Shown here piece by piece: positions 43,019 through 54,989 of a stretch of DNA of 64,000 nucleotides. The notes below the pieces were generated by a model. That model worked only from the letters and a program-made list of their open reading frames with translations, had not been told where the DNA came from and searched no databases. The DNA comes from Streptomyces sp. NRRL F-6131 (GTDB lineage: Bacteria; Actinomycetota; Actinomycetes; Streptomycetales; Streptomycetaceae): contig JOHN01000034.1 of the NCBI GenBank assembly GCA_000719695.1, positions 43,103 to 107,102 on the forward strand, read 5' to 3'. A program made the translations under genes and the position numbers. Position 1 is the first letter of the stretch; every line of letters begins with the position of its first letter.

Positions 43019-44158
43019 GGGGGTCTCCAGGGCCCGGCGGCAGGTCTCCAGCGCACGCTCCAGGACCGGGCCGCGACGGGCCGGGTCCATCATGTTGGGC
43101 CCCATCACGGCCAGGTCCGCCGGGGTGGGCGCGAGCAGGTGCACCCGGACGCCGCTCGCCCGCAGCAGACCGGCCTCGCGCAGCAGCTGCCTGGTCACCG
43201 CCCGGCGGTAGCGGCCGACCACCTGGGCGAGCACCCCGCGCGGAAGGTCGCGCCCGCGCCGGGCTCGCGGGGAACCGGGCGCGCCCGTGCCGGGCTCCGG
43301 CCGCCCCGGCGGATCGCGCCGCAGCGCCATCGGGGCGAGCACGTACACCTCGTCGAGGCCCCGGCCGAGCAGCAGGTCGGCGTTGGTGGCCGACCAGCAG
43401 CCGCCGTCCACGTAGTCGGCGCCGCCCACCCGGACCGGGGTGAACCAGCCGGGGATCGCGCAGGAGGCCGTCACCGCCTGGTCGACCCGGGCGGGCGGTG
43501 CGCCCGGGTCCCCGAAGACCACCCGGTGGCCGCTGCGGTAGTCCACCGCGACCACCCGCAGCGCCGGGCCCGCCGACCAGCCACCGACCGACGGGTCGCC
43601 GTCCGACGGGTCGCCGTCCGACGGGTCACCGGTCACCCGGTCACCGGCCGTCGAGGCACCGGCCGCCCCGCCTCCGTCGAACAGGCCGCCGACCAGCGCG
43701 CCGACCGGCTCCAGCGACCCGCGGCCGTGCGGCGCCATCGCCGAGACCATGGTGAGCAGCGGGTACTCGCGGGGGTGCCGCACGGCGTCCCGCAGCAGGC
43801 GCGGCGAGCCGATGCCCGCCCGGGGCCGCGGCGGCAGCGCACCGCCGACCGCCGTGTCGTAGTCGAAGTCGACCCCGGCCAGCGGGCCGGACGTGATCGG
43901 CCGGCCGCGCTGGTGGTCGCGGAGCTGGTCCGCGCCGACCCCGGCGGCCAGCAGCGCGCCGAGGATGGCGCCCGCCGAGGTGCCGAGCAGCACCTCCGCG
44001 TCGCCCGCCCGGCGGCCGGTGGCCTCCTCGACCGCACAGAGCGCGCCGACCGTCCAGGCCGCGCCGAGCATGCCCCCACCGCCCAGCACCAGGCCGCGCC
44101 GGGGGGCGCCACCGGTCGGCGGCGTCGTCGGCCGTGTCCCGGATACCCATGTCGTCAT
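42992..44158 (-). CDS. Patatin-like phospholipase family protein
   Basis: 388-aa serine hydrolase. The oxyanion loop is GLVLGGGGMLGAAWTVGAL, the nucleophile Ser is in GTSAG (about 61), and the catalytic Asp is in DGG of ADYVDGGCW. An insertion with DPSDGDPSDGDPSVGG comes from a 15-bp tandem repeat (43587-43631) and may vary in length between strains. It probably hydrolyses lipid acyl esters. No signal peptide is evident. It starts at the ATG at 44158. Confidence 0.9.
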   Translation of the reverse strand: MTTWVSGTRPTTPPTGGAPRRGLVLGGGGMLGAAWTVGALCAVEEATGRRAGDAEVLLGTSAGAILGALLAAGVGADQLRDHQRGRPITSGPLAGVDFDYDTAVGGALPPRPRAGIGSPRLLRDAVRHPREYPLLTMVSAMAPHGRGSLEPVGALVGGLFDGGGAAGASTAGDRVTGDPSDGDPSDGDPSVGGWSAGPALRVVAVDYRSGHRVVFGDPGAPPARVDQAVTASCAIPGWFTPVRVGGADYVDGGCWSATNADLLLGRGLDEVYVLAPMALRRDPPGRPEPGTGAPGSPRARRGRDLPRGVLAQVVGRYRRAVTRQLLREAGLLRASGVRVHLLAPTPADLAVMGPNMMDPARRGPVLERALETCRRALETPAEPPPGSR

Positions 44159-44584
44159 GCCGGCCGCCTGTCGTCGTCGGGGCGGTACTGGTCCGGGGCG
44201 GGCGCACCGGCGGCGTCCGTCCCCGGCTCCGATCTTCGATCCTGCGCGCCGACCCACCGGGGCCGCAACGCCCGTCCCGGCGAACCCGACCGTCCTCTTT
44301 CGGGCTTTCCCACCGTCCCCCGCGCGTCAACCCCGTGCCCACGGGGGTGCCGACGGACCCGCCGCCGCACGGGGCGACTCACCCGGATAGGTGAACTTAC
44401 GACGCTCCGGGAGCCTGCCGCAAAGCCGTTGCCGCCCCACGCGGGCGGCCGCTAACAAGGACCCGTCCGTACCTGCACCAGCCCCTCCGCGGCACCGTCC
44501 GCCCCCGTACCGTCCGCCCCGTCCGGCCCCCGTACCGACCGTCCCGTCCAGGCCCCGTACCGACCGCCGCTCCGAGGAAGGCCC
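44159..44584. other. Divergent patatin / Rv3235-family intergenic region
   Basis: 426 bp without a credible gene. Repeated CCCCGTACCGACCG-like units occur at about 44505-44570, and a small hairpin TCACC/GGTGA at about 44380-44396. No strong promoter consensus was recognised. Confidence 0.45.
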
Positions 44585-45073
44585 ATGACCACGTGCCCGC
44601 ACCGCGCCGCCCCGCCCCTCGCCCCGCCCGCCGTGCTGTCGGCGCGCCCGTACCGCTCGCGCGGCACCGCCCGGGACCACCGCCCGCCCACCGAGCGGCG
44701 GCGCCCCCGTCACCCCCGGGCCGACTGCGCCGCCGGACCGGGGCGTGACCCCCGGGACTGCCTGAGTGCCCGGTTCGCCCACCGGCTGGTGGAGGTGCTG
44801 ACCGGCGCCCGGCCGTCCGGCCAACTGCTGCGGCACACCACGCTGGACTGCTACGGCCAGCTCTCCGCCCTGGTCCGGGCCGGCACCCTGCGCGGGACGC
44901 GCGGCGGCGAGCGGCCCCGGCTCGGCCCGGTGCACGACCGCTCGCCCGCGCCGGGCGCCGTCGAGGCCTGTGTCCGGGTCGACCTCGGCAGCCGGCACCA
45001 CATGGTGGCGTTCCGGCTGGAGCCGCGCGGACCGTCCGGCCAGTGGCAGTGCACCGCCGTGGAGGCCCGGTGA
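44585..45073 (+). CDS. Rv3235-family protein
   Basis: A 162-aa protein. A disordered Arg/Pro-rich N-terminus is followed by a compact C-terminal domain of about 100 residues (FAHRLVEVLTGARPSGQLLR, then VDLGSRHHMVAFRLEPRG, GQWQCTAVEAR). Actinobacterial Rv3235-like proteins are usually encoded beside secA, as here. The function is unknown, and the neighbourhood suggests a link to protein export. GGAAGG precedes the ATG. Confidence 0.8.
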   Translation: MTTCPHRAAPPLAPPAVLSARPYRSRGTARDHRPPTERRRPRHPRADCAAGPGRDPRDCLSARFAHRLVEVLTGARPSGQLLRHTTLDCYGQLSALVRAGTLRGTRGGERPRLGPVHDRSPAPGAVEACVRVDLGSRHHMVAFRLEPRGPSGQWQCTAVEAR

Positions 45074-45159
45074 GCCGCCCCGGGGGCCGCCCGCGGACGT
45101 GGCCGTGCCCGGGCCCGGCCGCGGACCCGTCGCCGCCGTGCGCGGGCCCGGGAACGACG

Positions 45160-45227
45160 CCGGGCGCCGCCCCCGCGGGGGAACGGCGCCCGGCTCGGTG
45201 GCGGGCCGGTCCGACGAGCGGACCGGC
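45160..45227. terminator. Twin hairpins terminating secA
   Basis: CCGGGCGCCG/CGGCGCCCGG (45160-45193) and GCCGGTCCG/CGGACCGGC (45205-45227) directly follow the secA stop. They also face the end of the convergent Rv3235-family gene. Confidence 0.75.
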
Positions 45228-45237
45228 CGGCCCCGCC

Positions 45238-48000
<2,763 letters not shown>

Positions 48001-48251
48001 GTGAGCGGGCTCCTTGCCTGTATTGGCACTGGACGACTGCACGGCGGATCCAGCCCACCGCACGGGCCATCGTATGCGAGGAGCCCAAGGCCCCGGGAGG
48101 TGCGTCAGCACGGTATTCCCGTGTCACCCCTGCGAGCACATGCCCCGATAGCATTCCCCATCGGGGCAAACCGGGCAGCTGTCCGGAGAGTTGGACGCGC
48201 GGACCCGTTAATCGGATGCTCGGATTCATCGCAGCGCGGAATAATTCGTTC

Positions 48252-48908
48252 ATGGAAGAAAGCCCCGAAGTACGCGCCGACGAGCGGGCCGCCGAGCAGG
48301 GCGGCCCGGAGACCGGTCCGCGGGCCGACGCGCAGGTCGGTGCGCCCACCGCGGGCTCCGCCCGGGAACCGGTCGTCCTCACCACCGAGCGCCTCGTCCT
48401 GCGCGCTCCGCGCGAGTCCGACATCGACGCCGTCCTCGCCGCCTGCCAGGACCCGGAGATCCAGCGCTGGACGATCGTTCCGAGCCCGTACCGTCGCGAG
48501 GACGCCGAGTACTTCGTGCTCGACCTGGCGGCCAACGGCTGGCGGACCGGCGAGAACCTGGTCTGGTGCGTGTTCGAGCGCGAATCCGGCGCGCTGGTCG
48601 GCAGCCAGGGACTGACGGTCTCCGGCGGCCGCCCCGGCACGGCCGAGGTCGGCTGGTGGGCGACCAAGGAGTTCCGCGGCCGCGGCTACACCGCCGAGGC
48701 GGCCACCGCGGTGGCCCGCCACGCCCTGACCGGGCTCCGCGTGCGCCGACTGGAGTGGCTCGCCTACGTGGGCAACCACGGCTCCCGCGCGGTGGCCGAG
48801 AAGGTCGGCTTCCGGTTCGAGGGCACCCTGCGCGCGTACGCCGAGCAGCGCGGCCGGTTCCACGACTCGTGGATCGGCTCGCTGCTGCCCGGCGACCTCA
48901 CCGACTGA
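48252..48908 (+). CDS. GNAT N-acetyltransferase (RimJ/RimL type)
   Basis: A 218-aa protein. A variable acidic N-terminus is followed by a GNAT domain (about 45-210), with LTTERLVLRAPRESDIDAV, the acetyl-CoA loop EFRGRGYTAEA and NHGSRAVAEKVGFRFEGTLR, typical of ribosomal-protein or amino-sugar/peptide acetyltransferases. The ATG at 48252 is used. An in-frame ATG at 48216 is possible, and neither has a strong ribosome site. The substrate is unknown. It is divergent from secA. Confidence 0.85.
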   Translation: MEESPEVRADERAAEQGGPETGPRADAQVGAPTAGSAREPVVLTTERLVLRAPRESDIDAVLAACQDPEIQRWTIVPSPYRREDAEYFVLDLAANGWRTGENLVWCVFERESGALVGSQGLTVSGGRPGTAEVGWWATKEFRGRGYTAEAATAVARHALTGLRVRRLEWLAYVGNHGSRAVAEKVGFRFEGTLRAYAEQRGRFHDSWIGSLLPGDLTD

Positions 48909-48933
48909 CGGCGCCCGACCGGGCAACGACCGC

Positions 48934-48992
48934 CCGACGACCCGCCCGGCCCGCCGAGGCCCACCACCCTGGCCGGGCGGGCGGGTTGTCGG
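48934..48992 (+). terminator. Imperfect hairpin after GNAT gene
   Basis: CCGACGACCCGCCCG pairs with CGGGCGGGTTGTCGG (one wobble), with an extended lower stem. Confidence 0.5.
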
Positions 48993-49015
48993 TGGCAGGC
49001 CCTAGGCTCGCCGGC

Positions 49016-50206
49016 ATGACCGCCTCGTCCTCCCTTCCCGCACCGGTGGCCACGCTCGGCGCCGACGACGCCCGCAGGATCGCCCTGCGCGCCCAGGGCC
49101 TGCTCGGCGCGCCGGACCGCCGCGGCGGTGTGCGCGGAGTACTGCGCCGGCTCGGCGCCGTCCAGCTCGACACCATCTCGGTGCTGGCCCGCTCCCACGA
49201 ACTCGTCCCCTACGCCCGGCTCGGCGCGGTCGGCCGCCCGGCGGTCGAGTCGGCGTACTGGGGCTCCGGCACGAGCTTCGAGTACTGGTCGCACGCGGCG
49301 TGCGTGCTGCCGGTCGAGGAGTGGCCGCTGTTCGCCTTCCGGCGCCGCCGCTACCGCGCCAAGGCGCACGTCTGGGGCAAGCAGGCCGACGCGGCGACCT
49401 ACCGCTCGGTGCTGGACAAGCTGCGCGCCGAGGGCCCGCTCACCTCCACCGAGCTGGGCGGCGCCAAGAAGACCGCCGACTGGTGGGACTGGTCGGACAC
49501 CAAGATCGCCGTGGAGCGCGCGCTGGCCTTCGGCGACGTGGTCTGCACCGAGCGCCGGAGCTGGAAGCGCGTCTACGCGCTGGCCGAACAGGCCGTCCCC
49601 GCGGAGCTCTTCGCCACCGAGCCGGACGACGCGGAGTGCCTGCGCACCCTGGTCGCCCAGTCCGGCGCGGCCCTCGGCGTGGCCACCCGGGCCGATCTCG
49701 CCGACTACCACCGGCTGCGCACCGAGCAGCTGGACGCGGTGCTGCCCGACTCCGGCCTGGTCCCGGTCGAGGTGGCCGGCTGGGGCCCGAACGGCTCCCC
49801 CGGCGCGGCCTGGGCCGACCCGGAGGCCCTCGCCACGACACCGCGCGGCCGGCACCGCAGCACGTTGCTCTCGCCGTTCGACTCGCTGATCTGGGACCGT
49901 CCGCGCACCGAGCGGATCTTCGGCATGCTCCACCGGCTGGAGGCCTACACCCCGAAGCACAAGCGGGTGCACGGCTACTTCGCGATGCCGCTGCTGACCG
50001 GCGGCCGCCTGGTCGGCCGGGTCGACCCGGCCCGCGAGGGCCGGACCCTGGTGGCGCGTCAGGTCTCGCTGGACTCCCCGCGGCACGTGGAGGCGCTGGC
50101 CGAGGCGCTGCGCGAGGCCGCGGGCTGGGTGGGCTGCGACGGCGTCCGGGTCGAGACCCTGCACGACGAGTCGCTGCGCCCGGCGCTGGAGCGACTGCTG
50201 AGCTGA
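49016..50206 (+). CDS. AlkX/YcaQ-type winged-helix DNA glycosylase
   Basis: A 396-aa HTH_42 family protein. The QxD catalytic motif is in AVQLDTISVL (about 50), which places it with the AlkX/YcaQ group rather than the QxQ AlkZ group. AlkX enzymes unhook interstrand crosslinks and remove bulky alkyl purines. Other family blocks: AYWGSGTSFEYWSHAACVLP, LLSPFDSLIWDRPRTERIFG and KRVHGYFAMPLLTGG. Activity is inferred from the motif. It starts at the ATG at 49016. Confidence 0.88.
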   Translation: MTASSSLPAPVATLGADDARRIALRAQGLLGAPDRRGGVRGVLRRLGAVQLDTISVLARSHELVPYARLGAVGRPAVESAYWGSGTSFEYWSHAACVLPVEEWPLFAFRRRRYRAKAHVWGKQADAATYRSVLDKLRAEGPLTSTELGGAKKTADWWDWSDTKIAVERALAFGDVVCTERRSWKRVYALAEQAVPAELFATEPDDAECLRTLVAQSGAALGVATRADLADYHRLRTEQLDAVLPDSGLVPVEVAGWGPNGSPGAAWADPEALATTPRGRHRSTLLSPFDSLIWDRPRTERIFGMLHRLEAYTPKHKRVHGYFAMPLLTGGRLVGRVDPAREGRTLVARQVSLDSPRHVEALAEALREAAGWVGCDGVRVETLHDESLRPALERLLS

Positions 50207-50212
50207 GGCGGC

Positions 50213-50255
50213 CGACCGCGGGGTCCGGCGGGTCGCCCACCGGACCCCGCGGTCG
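50213..50255. terminator. Bidirectional terminator
   Basis: A perfect 16-bp stem, CGACCGCGGGGTCCGG, between the convergent glycosylase and response-regulator genes. Confidence 0.8.
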
Positions 50256-50279
50256 CCGCGCGGGCGCCACCGATCGCGG

Positions 50280-51038
50280 TCACCCTATTTCGAGGATCTT
50301 CTCCCGCATCGCGTACACCACGGCCTCCATCCGGGAGTGCAGTTGGAGCTTCTCCAGGATGTTGCGCACGTGGTTCTTCACGGTGTTCTCGCTGATGAAG
50401 AGCTCCTTGGCGATCTCCCGGTTGTTCATCCCGGTGGCCACCAGTTTCAGCACCTCCAGCTCCCGGTCCGTCAGCCGCGGTGCCGGCACCAACTCCCGCT
50501 CGTCGGAACGGCGCTGGATCATCGACTTGAACTCGGTGAGCAGCTTGGACGCCATCGACGGGCTGATCTGGGACTGCCCGTCGGCGACCGCGCGGATCGC
50601 GGTGGCGACCTCGTCGGTGGAGATCTCCTTGAGCAGGTAGCCGGTGGCACCCGCCTTGATCGCCTCGTAGAGGTCGGCCTCCTCGTCGCTTATCGTCAGC
50701 ATGATGATCTTGGTGCTGGGGGCGACGTCCTTGATCGCGGTACAGGCCTCGATCCCGCTGCGGCGCGGCATCCTGACGTCCATGAGGATGATGTCGGGCA
50801 GCAGGTCGGCCGCCTTGAGCACCGCCTCGGCACCGTCGCCGGCCTCGCCGACGACCGTGATGTCCTCCTCCTCGGCCAGCACGATCTCCAGGCCGCGGCG
50901 GAAGAGCGCGTGGTCGTCCACCACCAGGACGCGGATCGGCTCCCCCCGGTGCGGGGCGTACTCGGGCTCCGCCCCGAGCCCGGGCGACACCCCCGCGACC
51001 GGTCCCCTCGCGGGCCCCAGCCCGAAGTGATCCCCCAT
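50280..51038 (-). CDS. Orphan NarL/LuxR-family response regulator
   Basis: A 252-aa protein. An N-terminal extension (MGDHFGLGPARG) precedes the receiver domain (about 38-155), with acidic residues in VLVVDDHALF, phospho-acceptor Asp in IILMDVRMPRR, Thr in IIMLTISDEE and Lys in GYLLKEIS. The C-terminal LuxR HTH is LTDRELEVLKLVATGMNNRE and ELFISENTVKNHVRNIL. No sensor kinase is adjacent. The ATG at 51038 follows GGGGAGGAG. Confidence 0.93.
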   Translation of the reverse strand: MGDHFGLGPARGPVAGVSPGLGAEPEYAPHRGEPIRVLVVDDHALFRRGLEIVLAEEEDITVVGEAGDGAEAVLKAADLLPDIILMDVRMPRRSGIEACTAIKDVAPSTKIIMLTISDEEADLYEAIKAGATGYLLKEISTDEVATAIRAVADGQSQISPSMASKLLTEFKSMIQRRSDERELVPAPRLTDRELEVLKLVATGMNNREIAKELFISENTVKNHVRNILEKLQLHSRMEAVVYAMREKILEIG

Positions 51039-51177
51039 CCGCTCCTCCCCCGTCGCCGGTCGTCGTGCGGCAATCATTCCACGGCCGGACCCCCCTGCGG
51101 TCACCCTCCGGCGCCGATTGCCCCGCATCGGGTGACCTGCCCGGTCGCCCGGCGACTCCACGGGCCCCCGGAACGCC

Positions 51178-51211
51178 GGTGACCCCGGCGGCACGCGCCG
51201 CCGGGGTCACC
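51178..51211 (-). terminator. hpf terminator
   Basis: GGTGACCCCGGCGGC with a perfect 15-bp complement and an ACGC loop. Confidence 0.8.
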
Positions 51212-51233
51212 CCTCCCGTGCTGTTCGGACCGG

Positions 51234-51926
51234 TCAGTCCTCGTCGTCACCGGCGCCGATCGCACCGCCGGCGCCACCACCCTCGACGGTCGAGCCGTCG
51301 GCCTTCAGGTGGATCACGCCGTAGTGGTAACCGTGCCGGCGGTAGACGACGCTCGGCAGGCCGCTGTCCTTCTCCACGAAGAGGTAGAAGTCGTGGCCGA
51401 CCAGCTCCATCTCGTAGAGCGCCTGGTCGAGCGCCATCGGGGCGGCCGGGTGGGTCTTCTCCCGGACCACCAGCGGGCCTTCGCCCTCCACTTCCAGGGA
51501 TCCCATCATGGTCTTGCGGACGGCTCCGTTGGTGCTGCTCTCCGACGGCTTCGCCTCGGGCAGCGCGGCCAGGGCCGCGGTCGCCTCGGCGACGCTGATC
51601 GGGGTGCGGCCGTTGCCGCCCTTGTGGACCCGACGCCGGTCCGCGGACTTGCGCAGCTGCGCGTCGAGCTTCGCCGAGGCCAGATCGAGCGCCGCGTAGG
51701 GGTCCGCGGCGGCGGCCTCGGCCCGGATCACCGGGCCACGGGTACGGAGAGTGATCTCCACGCGGTCGGACCGGTCGGCCTGCCGCGGGTTGTGTTCCTT
51801 GGACACCTCGACATCGAGGCTGATCGCCTTGGTGTCGAACTTCTGGACCTTCTCCAGCTTCTCGGCCACGTGATCGCGGAACCTCTTGGGCAACTCGGTC
51901 TTGCGGCCCTTGACGACGATGTCCAC
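51234..51926 (-). CDS. hpf: Long-form ribosome hibernation-promoting factor
   Basis: A 230-aa protein. The N-terminal YfiA/RaiA domain (about 1-105, MDIVVKGRKTELPKRFRDHV, SLDVEVSKEHNPRQ) blocks the ribosomal decoding centre. The C-terminal dimerisation domain (about 170-215, LVGHDFYLFVEKDSGLPSVV) joins two 70S particles into 100S dimers. The start codon is the GTG at 51926, with GATCGGAG upstream. It is separated from comF by a 366-bp divergent region. Confidence 0.96.
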   Translation of the reverse strand: MDIVVKGRKTELPKRFRDHVAEKLEKVQKFDTKAISLDVEVSKEHNPRQADRSDRVEITLRTRGPVIRAEAAAADPYAALDLASAKLDAQLRKSADRRRVHKGGNGRTPISVAEATAALAALPEAKPSESSTNGAVRKTMMGSLEVEGEGPLVVREKTHPAAPMALDQALYEMELVGHDFYLFVEKDSGLPSVVYRRHGYHYGVIHLKADGSTVEGGGAGGAIGAGDDED

Positions 51927-52292
51927 GCAGAACTCCGATCCCTCGTTCTGTCGCCGGTCCGGGTGCTACCGGACCGGGCTGAGACCAGCCGGACCAGCCA
52001 ATCCTTCTGCCGGCCCTCCGCCCCACCGGCAACGGCGGGAACGACTGGCCCTCACCTCACTTCCTCCCCACCAGGGACGGTTGAAACCCCCTGGAGCCTT
52101 ATCGAACACCTCACTCGGGGTTTTCGCCTCTCCGGTGGAGAGTTCGGGTATGACGGAGTGACGGGCTGGCGGTCAAGCTGTTGCCCACCTGTCTACCCTC
52201 TTGCGAGTGAAACACAGGTAAATACCTGGACAACACCCCCCGTACGGCGCATTCTTTGCTCACTCTCCGTGCCTCACCCGCCAGGAGCAGCC
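51927..52292. other. Divergent hpf / comF regulatory region
   Basis: 366 bp without a gene. A CAGGTA-AA-TACCTG palindrome lies at 52215-52228. A leftward TTGACC box occurs in the middle without a convincing -10. Promoters for stress-induced hpf are expected here but not resolved. Confidence 0.45.
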
Positions 52293-53033
52293 GTGCCGCC
52301 GCCCCCCGCACCGCCCCGTCGACAGCCTGCCCCGGGACCGTTCGCCCACACCCTCACCGGACTGCTCGACGTGCTGCTCCCGGCCCCCTGCGCGGGCTGC
52401 GGCGCCGACCGCGGGCAACTCTGCCCGGACTGCCGGCACGTCCTCGCCACCGCCCCTTCCGCACCCTCGACGGCCCTGCCCTGGGCGCACGCCGCCGCGC
52501 CGTACGAGGGCCCGGTCCGCCGGCTGCTGCTCGCCCACAAGGAGCGCGGCGCGCTGCGCCTGGCCGCCCCGCTCGGCGAGGCGCTCGCCCGGGCGGTGCG
52601 CTCCGCCCTCGGTCCGCACGCCGGGGCGGCCCCGCTGCTGCTCGTCCCGGTCCCCTCCGCCCGCGCGGCCGTCCGTGCCCGGGGGCACGACCCGACCCTG
52701 CGGCTGGCCGGCGCCGCCGCCGCGGCCCTGCGGCGCGGCGGTGTGGACGCCCGGACGGCACCGCTGTTGCGCCACGCCCGCCCGGTCGCCGACCAGGCCG
52801 GACTCTCCGCCGCCGAGCGCCACCGCAACCTGGACGGCGCGCTCGTCGTACGGCCGCCCGGCCCCTTCCGCCGGTCGGCGGCGGCCGGGCACCGGCCGGT
52901 CCTGGTGGACGACCTGGTGACCACCGGCGCCAGCCTCGTCGAGGCGGCCCGGGCGCTGTCCGCCGCGGGCCTGCCGACCCGCGCGGCCGCCACCGTGGCG
53001 ACGGCCGTCCCGCGTCACGGGCCGCAGCCGTAG
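52293..53033 (+). CDS. comF: ComF-family phosphoribosyltransferase-like protein
   Basis: A 246-aa protein. An N-terminal four-cysteine zinc site (PCAGCGADRGQLCPDCRH) is followed by a PRT fold with the PRPP-binding loop RPVLVDDLVTTGASLVEAAR, plus HKERGALRLA and VPSARAAVRARGHDP. ComF proteins are needed for DNA uptake in naturally competent bacteria. In actinomycetes the role is unclear. The GTG at 52293 has AGGAG 5 nt upstream. Confidence 0.9.
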   Translation: MPPPPAPPRRQPAPGPFAHTLTGLLDVLLPAPCAGCGADRGQLCPDCRHVLATAPSAPSTALPWAHAAAPYEGPVRRLLLAHKERGALRLAAPLGEALARAVRSALGPHAGAAPLLLVPVPSARAAVRARGHDPTLRLAGAAAAALRRGGVDARTAPLLRHARPVADQAGLSAAERHRNLDGALVVRPPGPFRRSAAAGHRPVLVDDLVTTGASLVEAARALSAAGLPTRAAATVATAVPRHGPQP

Positions 53034-53065
53034 ACCGGCCGGGCCCGACCCTCGGCACGGTTCCC

Positions 53066-53099
53066 GGTCCGGCTGCCGGTCCGGTTGCCGGTCCGGTCC
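53066..53099. repeat. Short CCGGTCCGG-type tandem repeat
   Basis: About three copies of a 12-bp CCGGTCCGGYTG unit fill the gap between the convergent comF and lpqB stops. Confidence 0.6.
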
Positions 53100-54989
53100 T
53101 CAGCCCGGGTAGATGAACGCGGAGGCCTTGTAGGGCAGCACCAGCTCCCGCCACTGGTTGTTCACCAGCCGGTACGGCTTGCCCACCTCCTTCTCCAGCG
53201 CCAGCACCGGTGGCACCGGCAGCACGGTGGTCCCCCGCGACTCCGACGCGGCGACGGCGACCATCTCCCCGCCGCCCTGCAACCGCGCGTCGCGGTTCTG
53301 CGACCCGTCCGTGCTGATGTACTGCAGCTGCTGGGCCTTGTCCTTCTCCTTGCCCAGCACCAGCAGTTGGTCGGCCTCCGCCCAGGACACCGACAGCACC
53401 TCCTGGAACGCCGGGTTGGCCAGCCGCAGACCGGTGATCTTCGCGGTCGGGGCGTCCTTGGTGCCGCCGTGGACGACCACCCCCAGCCAGAGCCGCTGGT
53501 CCTTGCTGTCCTTGCCCTCCTTGAGCAGCAGGGCGACCCGGACACCGTCCGAGGACACCTTGATGCCCTGCACCGATCGCACGCCCAGGTCGTCGACCGG
53601 TACCGGGACGGCCTGCTTGTCGCGCACCAGCATCACCTTCGGGCCCACCGGGTCGCGGTCGACCACGTACAGGTCGCCGCGCCCGTCCCAGGTCGGCGAG
53701 ATCAGCCCGTCGTCGCCCTTGGAGCCCGGCCGGCTCGGGGTGGTGAGCACCGGCTGCGGCATCGCCGCCTGGGACTCCAGGAACGGCAGCGTGAAGAGCT
53801 GGTGGCCGTCCCCGCTGATCGCCGCGGCGCGCTCACCGTCCCGCGCCACCGCGACCGCGCCCAGCGGCCGCCCGCTCTGCTGAGGGCGGCCGAGCGGTCC
53901 GTGCACGGGCTCGCCCACCGCGTCGCCGCGGGTCTCGTGCAGCACGCCGTCGTCGGCCCGCTGGTAGAACTGCCGGGTGGACATCTGGCCGGCCAGGGAG
54001 CCGGGCCCGATCGACGGCTCGTCGGCACGGCTCGCCTGGCAGGCCGGGCCGCCGTGCTGCGCCTTGAGCTCCAGCCGGTCCACCTGCCCGGTGCCCTGGT
54101 CGGCGAGGGTGTAGAGGAGCTGGGTGGCCATCCGCCGGCAGGCGGTGGCACTGCCGAGGTCCACCCCGGCGAGCGTCACGTGCCCGGTGCGGTTGTCGTC
54201 CAGGCTGACCGAGTCGACCGAACCGGCCGACACCCCGGCCGGGAAGGCCGAACGGGCCACCGGCGCCAGCCAGGTCGACGGCCCCGAGACCAGCGCGCGC
54301 ACCGCCGAACCCAGCGGATCTATTCGGCGCCGCAGGTAGATCGGGTCGGCGATCAGCACGTCCTGGTTGGTCGCCGAGGCCGCGGTCGGCGCGGACGTGT
54401 CGGCGGCGGCGTAGAAGAAGCGGTCGACCTGGCGGTAGCTGTTGCGGAAGTTGACCTCGTTGAGGATCAGTCCGTCGGGCAGCTTGTCGATCCGCCACTC
54501 ACCGGCCTTCTCCCGCACGAAGGAGAAGTTGAACTGGATCATGCGCGGCGACTCGATCGAGAAGGAGTGCCGGTCGTCCACCTGGGAGACCAGTTGCCCG
54601 TCGACCGGGATGGACACATCGGTGTCGGCGTCGGTCACGCTGACCTTGAGGTGTCCCGGGTTGGCGGCCAGCACCTTGATGCCCGCCTCCGGGTTCCAGC
54701 TGGTCCGCGCGCCGGGCGTCAGGTACTTGCGCGCCGTCACGTAGCTGTCGTCGGCGGTCAGCGCGTCGAGGAACCCGGCCAGCAGGTCCTGCGGGCCGGC
54801 GCCCTTGGCGGGCTCCACCGGGAAGACCCTGACCTGGAGGTTCTTCTCCGCCGAGCTCTTCGACAGCTCGATCTTGGTGACGCCCCCGGAATCCGGCATC
54901 GCCGCGCAGCCGCCGGCCAGCAGGGCACCCAGCAGGCCCCCGGCCACCCCGGCCAGCCGCACCTCAGTCCTGCCGCTGGTCCTTCGCAC
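53100..54989 (-). CDS. lpqB: Lipoprotein LpqB
   Basis: A 629-aa MtrB-associated lipoprotein. The N-terminus VRRTSGRTEVRLAGVAGG ends in the lipobox LLAGGC (Cys28). A GerMN domain (about 75-180) is followed by a beta-propeller-like C-terminal half. LpqB modulates the MtrAB system and affects envelope and antibiotic tolerance in actinobacteria. The GTG at 54989 overlaps the end of mtrB by 26 nt, so the two are translationally coupled. Confidence 0.95.
   Translation of the reverse strand: MRRTSGRTEVRLAGVAGGLLGALLAGGCAAMPDSGGVTKIELSKSSAEKNLQVRVFPVEPAKGAGPQDLLAGFLDALTADDSYVTARKYLTPGARTSWNPEAGIKVLAANPGHLKVSVTDADTDVSIPVDGQLVSQVDDRHSFSIESPRMIQFNFSFVREKAGEWRIDKLPDGLILNEVNFRNSYRQVDRFFYAAADTSAPTAASATNQDVLIADPIYLRRRIDPLGSAVRALVSGPSTWLAPVARSAFPAGVSAGSVDSVSLDDNRTGHVTLAGVDLGSATACRRMATQLLYTLADQGTGQVDRLELKAQHGGPACQASRADEPSIGPGSLAGQMSTRQFYQRADDGVLHETRGDAVGEPVHGPLGRPQQSGRPLGAVAVARDGERAAAISGDGHQLFTLPFLESQAAMPQPVLTTPSRPGSKGDDGLISPTWDGRGDLYVVDRDPVGPKVMLVRDKQAVPVPVDDLGVRSVQGIKVSSDGVRVALLLKEGKDSKDQRLWLGVVVHGGTKDAPTAKITGLRLANPAFQEVLSVSWAEADQLLVLGKEKDKAQQLQYISTDGSQNRDARLQGGGEMVAVAASESRGTTVLPVPPVLALEKEVGKPYRLVNNQWRELVLPYKASAFIYPG

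Noticed and set aside
52100..52150. Sigma-B type promoter (GGGTTT ... GGGTAT) before comF
   Set aside because: The spacer is about 22 nt, too long for the known 14-16 nt.
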